Origin: an uncultured Actinomycetes bacterium
GTDB lineage: Bacteria > Actinomycetota > Actinomycetes > UBA12327
Reading direction: 5' to 3'
Assembly (NCBI GenBank): GCA_903920865.1
Contig: CAIXNN010000055.1
Location: 1 to 35,535, forward strand
Length of the DNA stretch: 35,535 nucleotides
Notes under the pieces: model-generated
What the model was told of the DNA's origin: nothing
The model's input: only the letters and a program-made list of their open reading frames with translations
The model's database searches: none
Part shown: piece by piece, positions 8,453 through 16,191 of the stretch
Layout: the number at the start of each line of letters is the position of its first letter
How positions within the stretch are numbered: the stretch's first letter is position 1
Program-made: the position numbers and the translations under genes

Positions 8453-9991
8453 ATGAACAGCAAGTACAAGCTTGCTACGGCAGCGGCTGCGGTTATCGCA
8501 ATTGCTGCTAGTGGACTCACGATGGGCTCGGCCTATGCCGATCCATCTGGTTCCCCCACGTACCGCACCCTTTCAGGTGTTGGCTCCGACACCACTGAAG
8601 GTGTCGTCGCTGGCCTTTCTGACGGCATAACCTCCTTGTCCTTGACCTCGTCCTTGGTTTCGGACGGAACAATTACGGACTTGACCGGTGCCACGATTCC
8701 TAGCGGCACCAAGATCGTCGGTAGCTACAACGCCCAAGGAACAGCCACCATCAAGACCAAGGCTTCAGCTTTGTGTGACGCGGTAACGCGTCAAAATGGT
8801 TCGGGCGCCGGCAAGACGGGTCTCTTGGCTTCGTTGAACAACGTCAACACGCCTGCTACGACCAGTGCGACCGGTGATGTCAACACCAACGGAACCATCA
8901 CGAACGTCTCGAGTACCACTGGCGTTCAGGCAGGTCTTCAAGTCACCGGCACAAACATTCCAGCCGGAACCTTTGTCACCGGGGTTTCAGGAACCACGAT
9001 TTCAACATCTGGTCCTACCTTGCCAACAGGTGCCGCGACTGCTGCCGCGCTCGGATTCAAGGGTGACGGTTGCTTGCAGTTCTCACGTTCATCATCTGGT
9101 GGATCTGGAACCAACAGCCCAGCTTTGACCTACGTGCCGTTCGCACTCGATGCAGTGGACTATGCAGTCACCCCCACGAGCAACGTCTCGCGCACTTTGC
9201 GTAAGTCAGACCTCCAGGGTTACTACACCTGCAACACCGACTACGTAACCGAGACGATCACCTCGATCTCTGTTACCGCTGGTGGTACGGGTTACACCTC
9301 AGCTCCCACCGTTGTGATCACCGGCAACGCCAGCCAGGGCTCCGGCGCAACGGCAACTGCAGTAGTTACCTCCGGTGCTGTTACCGCCGTCAACTTGACC
9401 AACGCTGGTTCGGGCTACGGTTCAATTACCGTGAGCTTCACCGGTGGCGCTGGCTCGGGTGCAGCTGCCAAGGCCGTAGTTACCTCCGACATCAAGCCTG
9501 TGCTTCCGCAGGCTGGCTCGGGAACTCGCTCCTTCTGGGAATCCCAAATGGGTATTGCTGACGCCGACGTTGTTGCTGGTAAGTACCCATGCATCATCGA
9601 TGGTTCCTACAACAGCCAAACCATTGAGGAGCACACGGGAACATTCCTCACCGACAACATGTTGGTGCCGTTCTCCATCCCGCAGTACAACGCGCAAGCA
9701 ACTCAGTTGCTAACCGACCGTCGCGGTCGTGCCCAGTTGGCTTCAATTGCTAGCGGTGGAACCTCATCCGCGCCAACAGGAATCACCTCGCCAAACAAGG
9801 TGAACACGTCCTTCAACATCACACGATCTGTCTACAACGTGATTCCTACTGCGTTGAAGAACACCTCGCCGTGGAAGGAAGTTTTCAACGGTGGCTCATC
9901 GTTGGCGTGTAGCTCTGCTAGCCAAGCGATCATCCAGGCCTATGGCTTTGGATTGTCGGGAAGCTGTGGAGACGTCAGCAACTCGTACTAA
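8453..9991 (+). CDS. Secreted PBP-like (PstS-superfamily) protein with two inserted beta-repeat segments
   Basis: The true start is ATG 8453 (GAGAGGA about 9 nt upstream), not the ORF-track start at 8363; this gives 512 aa with a signal peptide ending at AYA-29. The core matches the actinobacterial secreted PBP family: LSGVGSDTT near residue 40, [10 protein letters not shown] near 207, [13 protein letters not shown] near 227, [12 protein letters not shown] near 351, and a VYNVIP segment toward the end. Two stretches interrupt this fold. Residues about 131-203 resemble phage or virion-type repeats ([20 protein letters not shown]). Residues about 262-346 hold two units of a [23 protein letters not shown]-type repeat also common in tail-fibre-like proteins. 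No anchor is visible, so it is probably released or held by a partner. Phosphate binding is plausible from context only. Confidence 0.82.
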   Translation: MNSKYKLATAAAAVIAIAASGLTMGSAYADPSGSPTYRTLSGVGSDTTEGVVAGLSDGITSLSLTSSLVSDGTITDLTGATIPSGTKIVGSYNAQGTATIKTKASALCDAVTRQNGSGAGKTGLLASLNNVNTPATTSATGDVNTNGTITNVSSTTGVQAGLQVTGTNIPAGTFVTGVSGTTISTSGPTLPTGAATAAALGFKGDGCLQFSRSSSGGSGTNSPALTYVPFALDAVDYAVTPTSNVSRTLRKSDLQGYYTCNTDYVTETITSISVTAGGTGYTSAPTVVITGNASQGSGATATAVVTSGAVTAVNLTNAGSGYGSITVSFTGGAGSGAAAKAVVTSDIKPVLPQAGSGTRSFWESQMGIADADVVAGKYPCIIDGSYNSQTIEEHTGTFLTDNMLVPFSIPQYNAQATQLLTDRRGRAQLASIASGGTSSAPTGITSPNKVNTSFNITRSVYNVIPTALKNTSPWKEVFNGGSSLACSSASQAIIQAYGFGLSGSCGDVSNSY

Positions 9992-10010
9992 CCAGTAGTT
10001 ACTAAAAAAG

Positions 10011-10066
10011 GTTTGGCGGCGGTGCGACCCACAAGGTTGTACACCTGGGTAGCACCGCCGCCAAAC
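10011..10066 (+). terminator. Long hairpin between two secreted-protein genes
   Basis: GTTTGGCGGCGGTGC at 10011-10025 pairs perfectly with GCACCGCCGCCAAAC at 10052-10066 (15 bp), and an inner ACCCA/TGGGT pairing continues the stem after one mismatch. There is no T-run after it. It starts 19 nt after the stop of the PBP-like gene and ends 42 nt before the next start. It could be an intrinsic terminator without U-tail or an mRNA-stabilising element that sets the ratio of the products on either side. Confidence 0.65.
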
Positions 10067-10108
10067 ACAACTCCCGCACAACATTCGAGAGAACAGAAGG
10101 TTAACATC

Positions 10109-11794
10109 GTGAAAATCAAGAAGCTGGTAGCCATCTCGGTTACCCTGAGTTTGACTGCTTTGGTTGGTGGGCTCAATGCCTCACCTGCCAGTGCAGCTGT
10201 GATTGGTTCGTTGGCATTGACGCCTGCGACCGGATCTAACTCCTCCGTGGTCACGGCCAACAGCTCTGGCGCCTGTGACAACGGTACAAACATCAAAATG
10301 ACCGTCGCTGGTACGGGCGTTCAAACAGCATCAGAGAACATTGTTGGCAACTCGGGTATCGCAGGATACGCGACCAACGGCAATGGCGGGATCACCGTTC
10401 CGTCGGCGTACAACATGACGGACTTCGGAAACCTGCAGTCACCGGCTCTTACTAGTTACAGCGGTCGGTATGACTTCACGCTGGTGTGCAAGAACTCTGT
10501 CGGTGCAACGACCTATGGAACGTTCACTGGTGGCATTTACTTCACCTCATCAACCGTTTACCACACCACTGCAACGTCAATTACTGCTTCGGGTGCGCAA
10601 ACCAGTGCCACCACGGATACGGCTGACTTGACGGCCACTGTCTCAGGTTCGGTTACACCTGTGGGCACGGTTCAGTTCAAGGTGGACGGCAGCAACGTTG
10701 GCAGCCCAGCAACCGTTAACGGTTCAGGTGTTGCCACGTTGACGACGCCCACCCTCTCGGTGGGAAGCCACACGGTGGACGCCACGTTCATCCCCAGCAC
10801 GACGGCATTCGATGGTTCCGCTGCAACGCAGGGATCCTTCTCCACCGTTGCCAAGCTCGTTGCCACGACCACCACGTTGACCGCTGACCAGGGCTCACCT
10901 GTGACCCCCGGCACGGCGATCACCTTGACGGCGGCAACTGGCCCAGCCAGCACCCCTGGTTCGGTTCAGTTCAAGAAGAACGGTTCGAACTTGGGTTCGC
11001 CCGTGACTGTTGCTTCTAACCAGGCGCAGTACGTGTACACCCCCAGTGGCGAGGAAACGGATGCCTTTACGGCCACCTTTACTCCTACCGGATCGTTCAC
11101 TGACTCAACGTCAAACACGGTGAACATTGAAGTGAGCAACAAGCCTTCATCGACCGAAGACATTGTGACCAAGATTACCGCTCAGGGTGCCTTGGTTATT
11201 TCGGTCAATGGTTGCTCCTACGCCAGTCCACCGCAGGCTGCACCGCTGAACGATGGCCCATCAACGGGTCCGTCAAATGGTGCAAGCGGAACGGTCGGAA
11301 GCACTGACAACACGGTCAACCCTTGTAACGATGTCATTTTGCCGACACCAACTCTCAACGGTGCTGGCAACTTGCTGCAGACCTCGGGAACCTTGAAGCC
11401 AGTGACGATCACTGACACTCGCACTCCTGACCAGTCGTGGTCCTTCACCGGACAGGTTGACGACTTCAAGGACTTCGGTGGGGTTCACACTCTGCCTGGT
11501 TCAGGTCTTGGTTGGACTCCTTCGGTGACCTCAACCAACATCGCGGACAACGTTTTCGCTGGTGCAACTGTGGCCAGTGACGCCGGTCCGATCACCTTCT
11601 CCTCGAGTGCTGGTTTGAAGACGGCTCGCGCCTTCGCTTACACCAGCTCGAAGACCGGAACAGTTGGTACCTCTGGTGCCGCAACCGGTTCAGGTCTGGG
11701 AACCACAGTGCTGGGAGGCTCGTTGACCCTGAACGTGCCCACCAACGCCGTTCCTGGTGTGTACCTGGCTCATCTGACCCTGACCGCCATCTAG
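10109..11794 (+). CDS. Secreted Ig-repeat surface protein with a WxL-like C-terminal domain
   Basis: The start is GTG 10109 (AGAAGG 8 nt upstream); the ORF-track start at 10013 lies inside a hairpin. The 561-aa product has a signal peptide ending at ASA. Domains in order: residues about 32-150 form an N-terminal domain shared with two downstream genes (LGSL.L.P..G, GACDNGTNIK, IVGNSGI, GTFTGGIYF). Residues about 155-350 hold two bacterial Ig-like repeats of the Big_3_5 type (GTVQFKVDGSNVGSP and GSVQFKKNGSNLGSP). Residues about 355-561 resemble a WxL domain: VTITDTRTPDQSWSFTGQV, GLGWTPSV and the final PGVYLAHLTLTAI. WxL domains bind peptidoglycan and DUF916 partners, and a DUF916-like gene is next. 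No anchor of its own is seen, which fits non-covalent wall attachment. The WxL assignment is by eye. Confidence 0.8.
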   Translation: MKIKKLVAISVTLSLTALVGGLNASPASAAVIGSLALTPATGSNSSVVTANSSGACDNGTNIKMTVAGTGVQTASENIVGNSGIAGYATNGNGGITVPSAYNMTDFGNLQSPALTSYSGRYDFTLVCKNSVGATTYGTFTGGIYFTSSTVYHTTATSITASGAQTSATTDTADLTATVSGSVTPVGTVQFKVDGSNVGSPATVNGSGVATLTTPTLSVGSHTVDATFIPSTTAFDGSAATQGSFSTVAKLVATTTTLTADQGSPVTPGTAITLTAATGPASTPGSVQFKKNGSNLGSPVTVASNQAQYVYTPSGEETDAFTATFTPTGSFTDSTSNTVNIEVSNKPSSTEDIVTKITAQGALVISVNGCSYASPPQAAPLNDGPSTGPSNGASGTVGSTDNTVNPCNDVILPTPTLNGAGNLLQTSGTLKPVTITDTRTPDQSWSFTGQVDDFKDFGGVHTLPGSGLGWTPSVTSTNIADNVFAGATVASDAGPITFSSSAGLKTARAFAYTSSKTGTVGTSGAATGSGLGTTVLGGSLTLNVPTNAVPGVYLAHLTLTAI

Positions 11795-11813
11795 TCAGGA
11801 GTTAGTCCCTGGT

Positions 11814-11850
11814 GGGGGCTGTCGAGTCCAATTCGGACTCGACAGCCCCC
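11814..11850 (+). terminator. Perfect 16-bp hairpin after the WxL-like gene
   Basis: GGGGGCTGTCGAGTCC at 11814-11829 pairs without mismatch with the sequence at 11835-11850, leaving a 5-nt loop. It begins 19 nt after the stop codon. No T-run follows, so it would be a U-tail-free terminator of the kind proposed for Actinobacteria, or a partial terminator lowering expression of the downstream genes. Confidence 0.75.
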
Positions 11851-11951
11851 ATCGCTTTGGGGGTGGCCAGGCGCCAAATCCACGCTCGCAATTCACAGGC
11901 ACTTCCCTGCTCGTTTACCTGCGCGCCACCTTGGTTGGGTTGGCTTTAGGC

Positions 11952-13097
11952 ATGCAGAACAGCCGTGGATCACGCCCTGGGTGGCGGTGGGTGTCCATGC
12001 TTTTTGCCACGCTTGTTCTTGGTTCCACAGTTGCAGCTCCAGCAATTGCCGCGCCCACGCCAGAGCCGACCTCGCCACTGAAAACGTATGGAGCTCCGAG
12101 TCAACAAACAACAGCCACCTGGGCGTTGGTGCCAGTTGACGCAAGCGGAGACCTAGATGGTCGTTCGAAGTATGCATATACGGCCAAGCCGGGTGCGGTG
12201 ATCACCGACATGATGGGTGTGACAAATTTCAGCACCCAAGCATTGACCCTGAAACTTGAAGCCATCGATGCTTTCAATACCCCCGACGGGCAGTTTGCAT
12301 TGTTGCAAACGGGAGCAAAGTCCAAGGACCTTGGCCAGTGGATTACTCCCAGCCAATCACGAATAACGGTGCCGGCACGAACACGTTTGAGCATTCCATT
12401 CACACTCCGTGTTCCAAAGGATGCCTCACCTGGTGACCACATTGCTGGCGTTGTAGCAACCGCGGTCCAAGGTGCATCGGGATCAAAGGATCAGAAAGTT
12501 GCAGTCAATTTCCGCACTGGTTCTCGGGTGTATCTGCGGGTAACGGGGGCCATTCGCGCAACTTTGTCGCTGACCAATGTCTCGGCAAGCTATTCCCAGA
12601 CAGCCAACCCATTAGGTCGCGGCACGGTCACTGTGCGTTATCGAGTTGTCAACAGTGGCAACGTTCGCTTGGCCGCACGTGGCACGGTCACTGTGGCAGG
12701 TGTTGGAGGGCTAAACCCCACACCTGAACAGAAGCTGCAAATCAGTGAGCTCCTGCCGGGACAGTCTGCTGACCTTTCTACCGAGATCGATTCAGTTGCA
12801 CCGCTGGGGCTGTTGAAGGCATCCGTTGTCCTTCATCCCGTTCTCGCCCGTGGTGTGAGCGCCCCCAAACTCGCGGATACAAGCGCCAGTGTGTGGTTCG
12901 TGGCGGTATCTGTCACAGCAGCATTGATCCTGTTTGGCCTACTAGCTGGATTCGTTCTCTGGCTCTTGGTTCTACGACCAGGAGTGCCTGGCATCGGTGG
13001 CGGCAGCGGTAGTGGCGATGCCAATACTGACCCAACGCCGCAAGCCCCGACCAGTGATTTTGTTGAATCCGATGTTGATCTAGGAGCGTTGGTGTAG
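11952..13097 (+). CDS. DUF916-like (WxL-interacting) membrane-anchored surface protein
   Basis: I choose ATG 11952, giving 381 aa; the TTG at 11931 in the ORF track has no ribosome-binding site, though the signal before ATG is also weak. A signal peptide ends near AIAA. The region up to about residue 175 has the pattern of DUF916: GAVITDMMGVTNFSTQALTLKLEAIDA, then ITVPARTRLSIPFTLRVPKDASPGDHIAGV. A second beta-domain follows (VNSGNVRLAARGTVTV, like the DUF3324 half of WxL-interacting proteins). One membrane segment (about 315-341) and a Gly/Pro-rich cytoplasmic tail end the protein. In Firmicutes such proteins bind WxL proteins and peptidoglycan; the gene before it encodes a WxL-like protein, so a pair is likely. 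Its stop overlaps the next start by one base. Confidence 0.8.
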   Translation: MQNSRGSRPGWRWVSMLFATLVLGSTVAAPAIAAPTPEPTSPLKTYGAPSQQTTATWALVPVDASGDLDGRSKYAYTAKPGAVITDMMGVTNFSTQALTLKLEAIDAFNTPDGQFALLQTGAKSKDLGQWITPSQSRITVPARTRLSIPFTLRVPKDASPGDHIAGVVATAVQGASGSKDQKVAVNFRTGSRVYLRVTGAIRATLSLTNVSASYSQTANPLGRGTVTVRYRVVNSGNVRLAARGTVTVAGVGGLNPTPEQKLQISELLPGQSADLSTEIDSVAPLGLLKASVVLHPVLARGVSAPKLADTSASVWFVAVSVTAALILFGLLAGFVLWLLVLRPGVPGIGGGSGSGDANTDPTPQAPTSDFVESDVDLGALV

Positions 13098-13822
13098 TGA
13101 AAGTTCGATGGCTAGCCGCACTTGTGTCAACGATTGTCATGGGCGTGCTCTTTGCTGTGGCCTCGCCTAGTTATGCCTCAACTCTGGGTGATCTCACGGT
13201 CACGCCAGCCAACGGAAACGATTCATCCGTTGTGGTGATCACGACCTCTGGTCCTTGTCCGCGCGAGGCAACCAATGTCATTGCCACCATCACTGGTTCG
13301 GGATTTGAATCAGGACAAAACCTGATTGGGAACTCTCCGTTACGAATCTACCCTCGCACTACCAAAGGGGGATACATCATCCCGTTGCAGTACACGTTCG
13401 GGGACGTGGCAAAACTTCAACGTGTGTATAAGGGCCTTACCGGTTCGTACAAAGTCGTGGCCACGTGCCGCGGGGTGATTAAGCCGACAGATCTGGGTCA
13501 ATTCACCGGCACTGTTTCCTTTTCGAACAAGGTTGGAGCCGGTGGTTACCGCAACTATGTCGCTAAGAACCCGGCAACTGCACCGGTGCCGACTCAGGGC
13601 ACGCTGAACGGCCAAACGAAGGGTTCTGGCTCTTCGGCCTCGCAGCCGGTTCAAACTCCGCAGGGATTGAGCCCATCAACTAACGGTGATGGAACCGATA
13701 GCGCAGGTTCGAATTCTGACTCAGGAATTGGCCGTGAACTTTTGTTCGTAGGTCTTGCCATCATTTTGATGCTGGCTGCTGCTTTGTACGTTCGTCGTTC
13801 CCAATCCGCAAAGAGGTCCTAG
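13097..13822 (+). CDS. Short membrane-anchored paralogue of the surface-protein N-terminal domain
   Basis: The 241-aa protein consists of a signal peptide (to SYAS), one copy of the domain shared with the genes at 10109 and 13917 (LGDLTVTPANGNDSSVV, NLIGNSPLRIYP, GQFTGTVSFSN, residues about 30-145), a Gly/Ser/Gln-rich linker, a C-terminal hydrophobic segment (LLFVGLAIILMLAAALYV) and a basic tail (RRSQSAKRS). It lacks Ig repeats. No LPXTG-like motif precedes the anchor. The GTG start at 13097 follows AGGAG and overlaps the DUF916-like stop. It may be the membrane-fixed member of a set whose other members are secreted; that is inference from architecture. Confidence 0.78.
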   Translation: MKVRWLAALVSTIVMGVLFAVASPSYASTLGDLTVTPANGNDSSVVVITTSGPCPREATNVIATITGSGFESGQNLIGNSPLRIYPRTTKGGYIIPLQYTFGDVAKLQRVYKGLTGSYKVVATCRGVIKPTDLGQFTGTVSFSNKVGAGGYRNYVAKNPATAPVPTQGTLNGQTKGSGSSASQPVQTPQGLSPSTNGDGTDSAGSNSDSGIGRELLFVGLAIILMLAAALYVRRSQSAKRS

Positions 13823-13921
13823 GGATGTTCACAAACCATTTCAACTATGTACGGGGAAGAAGCTAATGAATAGGGATGTTCACAAACCATTTCAACTATG
13901 TACAGGAAAGAAGCGAATGAA
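13820..13921 (+). repeat. Tandem 51-bp duplication of a gene leader
   Basis: Copy 1 (13820-13870) and copy 2 (13871-13921) differ at only 3 of 51 positions. Each copy includes the TAGGGATGTTCACAAACC stretch, a purine-rich ribosome-binding site and an ATG. The first copy also supplies the TAG stop of the preceding gene. Because 51 is a multiple of three, the ATG of copy 1 (13866) is in frame with that of copy 2 (13917). Confidence 0.95.
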
Positions 13922-15218
13922 GACGAGCAGGCGTCAGATTGCCTCTGTAGTGACCGTATGTGGCCTAGTGGCTGCAGGCTTGTTTGCCGTAAGTGCCCCG
14001 GCCCAGGCAGCGGTTCTTGGTTCTCTAAAGATCGCCCCAGGATCTGGAAACCTTCAAACGGTTATTTCAGTGTCAACTCCAGGCCAGTGCGATCAGGGCA
14101 CCAATATCAAGGTCATCATTTCTGGCGCTGGAGTCCAATCAGCCACCGAGAACATCGTGGGAAATACAGCAATTACGTCGTACCCAACCAATCTTGATGG
14201 CGGATTCGATATTGAATTCCCGTCAACACTGGCCGATTACGGTACTACCCAATCACCAGCGCTGACATCGTTTAGTGGCCGCTATGACATCAGCGTGATT
14301 TGTAAGAACAGTTTCGGGACCACAACCTATGGAACCTTCACCGGTTCGCTCTACTTCTCATCAGGAACTGCCTGGACAAGCACGAAGCCGGCAACGACAA
14401 CAACCCTGACGGCAACTCCGGCTAGCAGCTCCTACCAAGGCGAAAACGTTCACTTGGAAGCAGCGGTTACTCCATTAGGGGTGGCTGGAACTGTGCAGTT
14501 CAAAGACGGCGCTGTAGATCTTGGAAGCGTCTCGCCTGCCCCTACCGGTGTAGCAAGTCTCGACACCACAGCCCTTACCGTCGGCCCGCACATCCTCACA
14601 GCGGTATTCACGCCCGCTGATGCACTCTCCTTTGGGGAATCAACATCAAATTCGGTGTCTTACGAGATTTTGACCCCGGCGGCTCCGAGCGTAATTACAG
14701 GGGCAAGCGCAACTGGCACCTACAAGGTTGGTTACACAATCGCCTGTGGAGCCGCTTTCCAGGGAGCGAGCTCGACTGCCTACGCCTGGCTCAACAATGG
14801 TGTGGCAATTTCGGGGCAGACGGCTAGCACTTTCTACCTCTCGGGTAGTTACTACAACCGCACAATTTCTTGTACAGCCACCGGACACAACTCCTACGGC
14901 GATACACCATCGACAAGCACAGGCCACCTGATCGCTCTGGGTTCAAAGCCAACGCTGCGCAGAGCTCCAGTGATTTCGGGAACAGTCAAGGTTGGCAAGA
15001 CCATTTCTACCTCTAAGGGGACGTGGTCACTTTCAGGTTTGACGTATTCGTATCAGTGGAAGCGAAACGGCAAGTCAATTGCTGGAAGTGTGGCCCGCAA
15101 AATCTCCTACAAGGTGGTTGCAGCCGACAAGGGCAAGTACCTCACCTGCACTGTCACCGTTCGCAAGACCGGTTATGCGAGTAACTCGGCAACGACCGGA
15201 CGCAAGAAGGCTGCATAG
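13917..15218 (+). CDS. Secreted Ig-repeat surface protein, paralogue of the WxL-like protein
   Basis: I place the start at ATG 13917, directly before the signal peptide (MKTSRRQIAS, cleavage at AQA-31) and behind AGGAAAG; the upstream ATG 13866 lies in the duplicated leader and would add 17 residues that spoil the signal peptide. The 433-aa product has the shared N-terminal domain (about 33-150, LGSLKIAPGSGN, GQCDQGTNIK, ENIVGNTAI, GTFTGSLYF), which closely resembles that of the 10109 gene. Then come one Big_3_5-type Ig repeat (about 160-255, GTVQFKDGAVDLGS) and two further Ig-like repeats of the actinobacterial surface type, the second ending SGTVKVGKTIS, YSYQWKRNGKSIAG, VVAADKGKYLTCTVT. No WxL-like end and no anchor are visible. 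Cysteines in the first of these last repeats could form a disulfide. Confidence 0.82.
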   Translation: MKTSRRQIASVVTVCGLVAAGLFAVSAPAQAAVLGSLKIAPGSGNLQTVISVSTPGQCDQGTNIKVIISGAGVQSATENIVGNTAITSYPTNLDGGFDIEFPSTLADYGTTQSPALTSFSGRYDISVICKNSFGTTTYGTFTGSLYFSSGTAWTSTKPATTTTLTATPASSSYQGENVHLEAAVTPLGVAGTVQFKDGAVDLGSVSPAPTGVASLDTTALTVGPHILTAVFTPADALSFGESTSNSVSYEILTPAAPSVITGASATGTYKVGYTIACGAAFQGASSTAYAWLNNGVAISGQTASTFYLSGSYYNRTISCTATGHNSYGDTPSTSTGHLIALGSKPTLRRAPVISGTVKVGKTISTSKGTWSLSGLTYSYQWKRNGKSIAGSVARKISYKVVAADKGKYLTCTVTVRKTGYASNSATTGRKKAA

Positions 15219-15220
15219 TC

Positions 15221-16183
15221 ATGACAACCACGTCCGCACAACGACCCTCAGACTCTGGTATCGCATCAGAGTCTGAGGTCGTGCGGTCTTCGGTCGGACA
15301 AAACCAGCTTTCGTCAAATACCGGCGAGACGTTGAACCAGCCGCAATCGGTTCTTGTAGGTGCAAGTTTGTGCATCCTGGCGGCGCTGCTGGTTGGATTT
15401 CTGGTCAATTTGACGGTCGTGGGTTCACTCAAGCATGCACGTGATCAGGTCGTGGCCTTTGATTCCCTCCGCGTTTCCTTGGCTAAGGCCACCGCACCGG
15501 TGGGACCCAAAGACGTAAACGGCCGCTTGCTCAGCCTGGGAACTCCGGTTGCTTTAATTACGATTCCAAAATTGGGCGTTGAGCAAACGGTTCTCGAGGG
15601 CACCACATCCCGAGTACTTGTGAGCGGACCTGGGCACCAACGAAGTTCAGTTCTTCCGGGCCAAGCTGGTTCGGTCATCATCATGGGTCGCAAAGACGCA
15701 TACGGCGGTCCGTTTGCTGGCTTGAAGAATATGTATCGCGGACAGCTGATCCAGACGACAACGGGTCAAGGTAAGGCCACGTACAAAGTGGTGGCGGTCA
15801 ACAGTGGGGCCAAAGCCGCTGTTGCTCCTGCAAATTTGCCACTCAATCGACTGACCTTGATCACGGCCGATGGCTACCGATTCCTTCCGGACGGAATTAC
15901 CCGAGTCGATGCGGAGCTCATCACTCCTGCGTTCAACCCTGCGGCCCAGTTGCTTTCTGACGCATCCTTGACACCAGCTGAGGCTGCTTTAGCCGGAGAT
16001 TCGAGCGCCTGGATTCCGCTGGTTTTTTGGATCCAAGCCCTACTCGTTGCGGCCCTGGCCATGACGTGGGCGTGGGCGCGTTGGGGCCGTTGGCAGGCCT
16101 GGGTTGTTGGAGTTCCAGTGATTTTGTTCATCGGTTTGTCCGTTGCCGGACAAGTCTCGTTGCTTTTGCCTAATCTGATCTAA
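15221..16183 (+). CDS. Sortase-fold membrane protein lacking catalytic His and Cys (pseudosortase)
   Basis: The 320-aa protein has one N-terminal membrane segment (about 43-67), a sortase-like extracytoplasmic domain (about 108-240) and two C-terminal membrane segments (about 264-286 and 294-317). The sortase part is clear: ALITIPKLGVEQTVLEGT, then SVLPGQAGSVIIMGRKDAYGGPF, GLKNMYRGQLI and NRLTLITADGYRF. In active sortases the second segment reads GHR and the last ends in TC. Here the His position is Arg-157 and the Cys position is Ala-216, while the Arg of the triad (R228) may remain. Cys-to-Ala needs at least two base changes, so a sequencing error is unlikely. It should be unable to form the acyl-enzyme. 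A role as a scaffold for the secreted proteins encoded upstream is inference. It starts 3 nt after the previous stop and ends 8 nt before pstB. Confidence 0.85.
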   Translation: MTTTSAQRPSDSGIASESEVVRSSVGQNQLSSNTGETLNQPQSVLVGASLCILAALLVGFLVNLTVVGSLKHARDQVVAFDSLRVSLAKATAPVGPKDVNGRLLSLGTPVALITIPKLGVEQTVLEGTTSRVLVSGPGHQRSSVLPGQAGSVIIMGRKDAYGGPFAGLKNMYRGQLIQTTTGQGKATYKVVAVNSGAKAAVAPANLPLNRLTLITADGYRFLPDGITRVDAELITPAFNPAAQLLSDASLTPAEAALAGDSSAWIPLVFWIQALLVAALAMTWAWARWGRWQAWVVGVPVILFIGLSVAGQVSLLLPNLI

Positions 16184-16191
16184 GGAGAGAT

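Noticed and set aside
10013-10108. Longer N-terminus for the WxL-like protein (ORF-track start 10013)
   Set aside because: It would read through a long hairpin and lacks a ribosome-binding site; the signal peptide begins at GTG 10109.
13827-13845. GTTCACA followed by TTTCAAC in the duplicated leader as a second PHO box
   Set aside because: The two half-units are 12 bp apart rather than 11 and the second is a poor match to GTTCACC.
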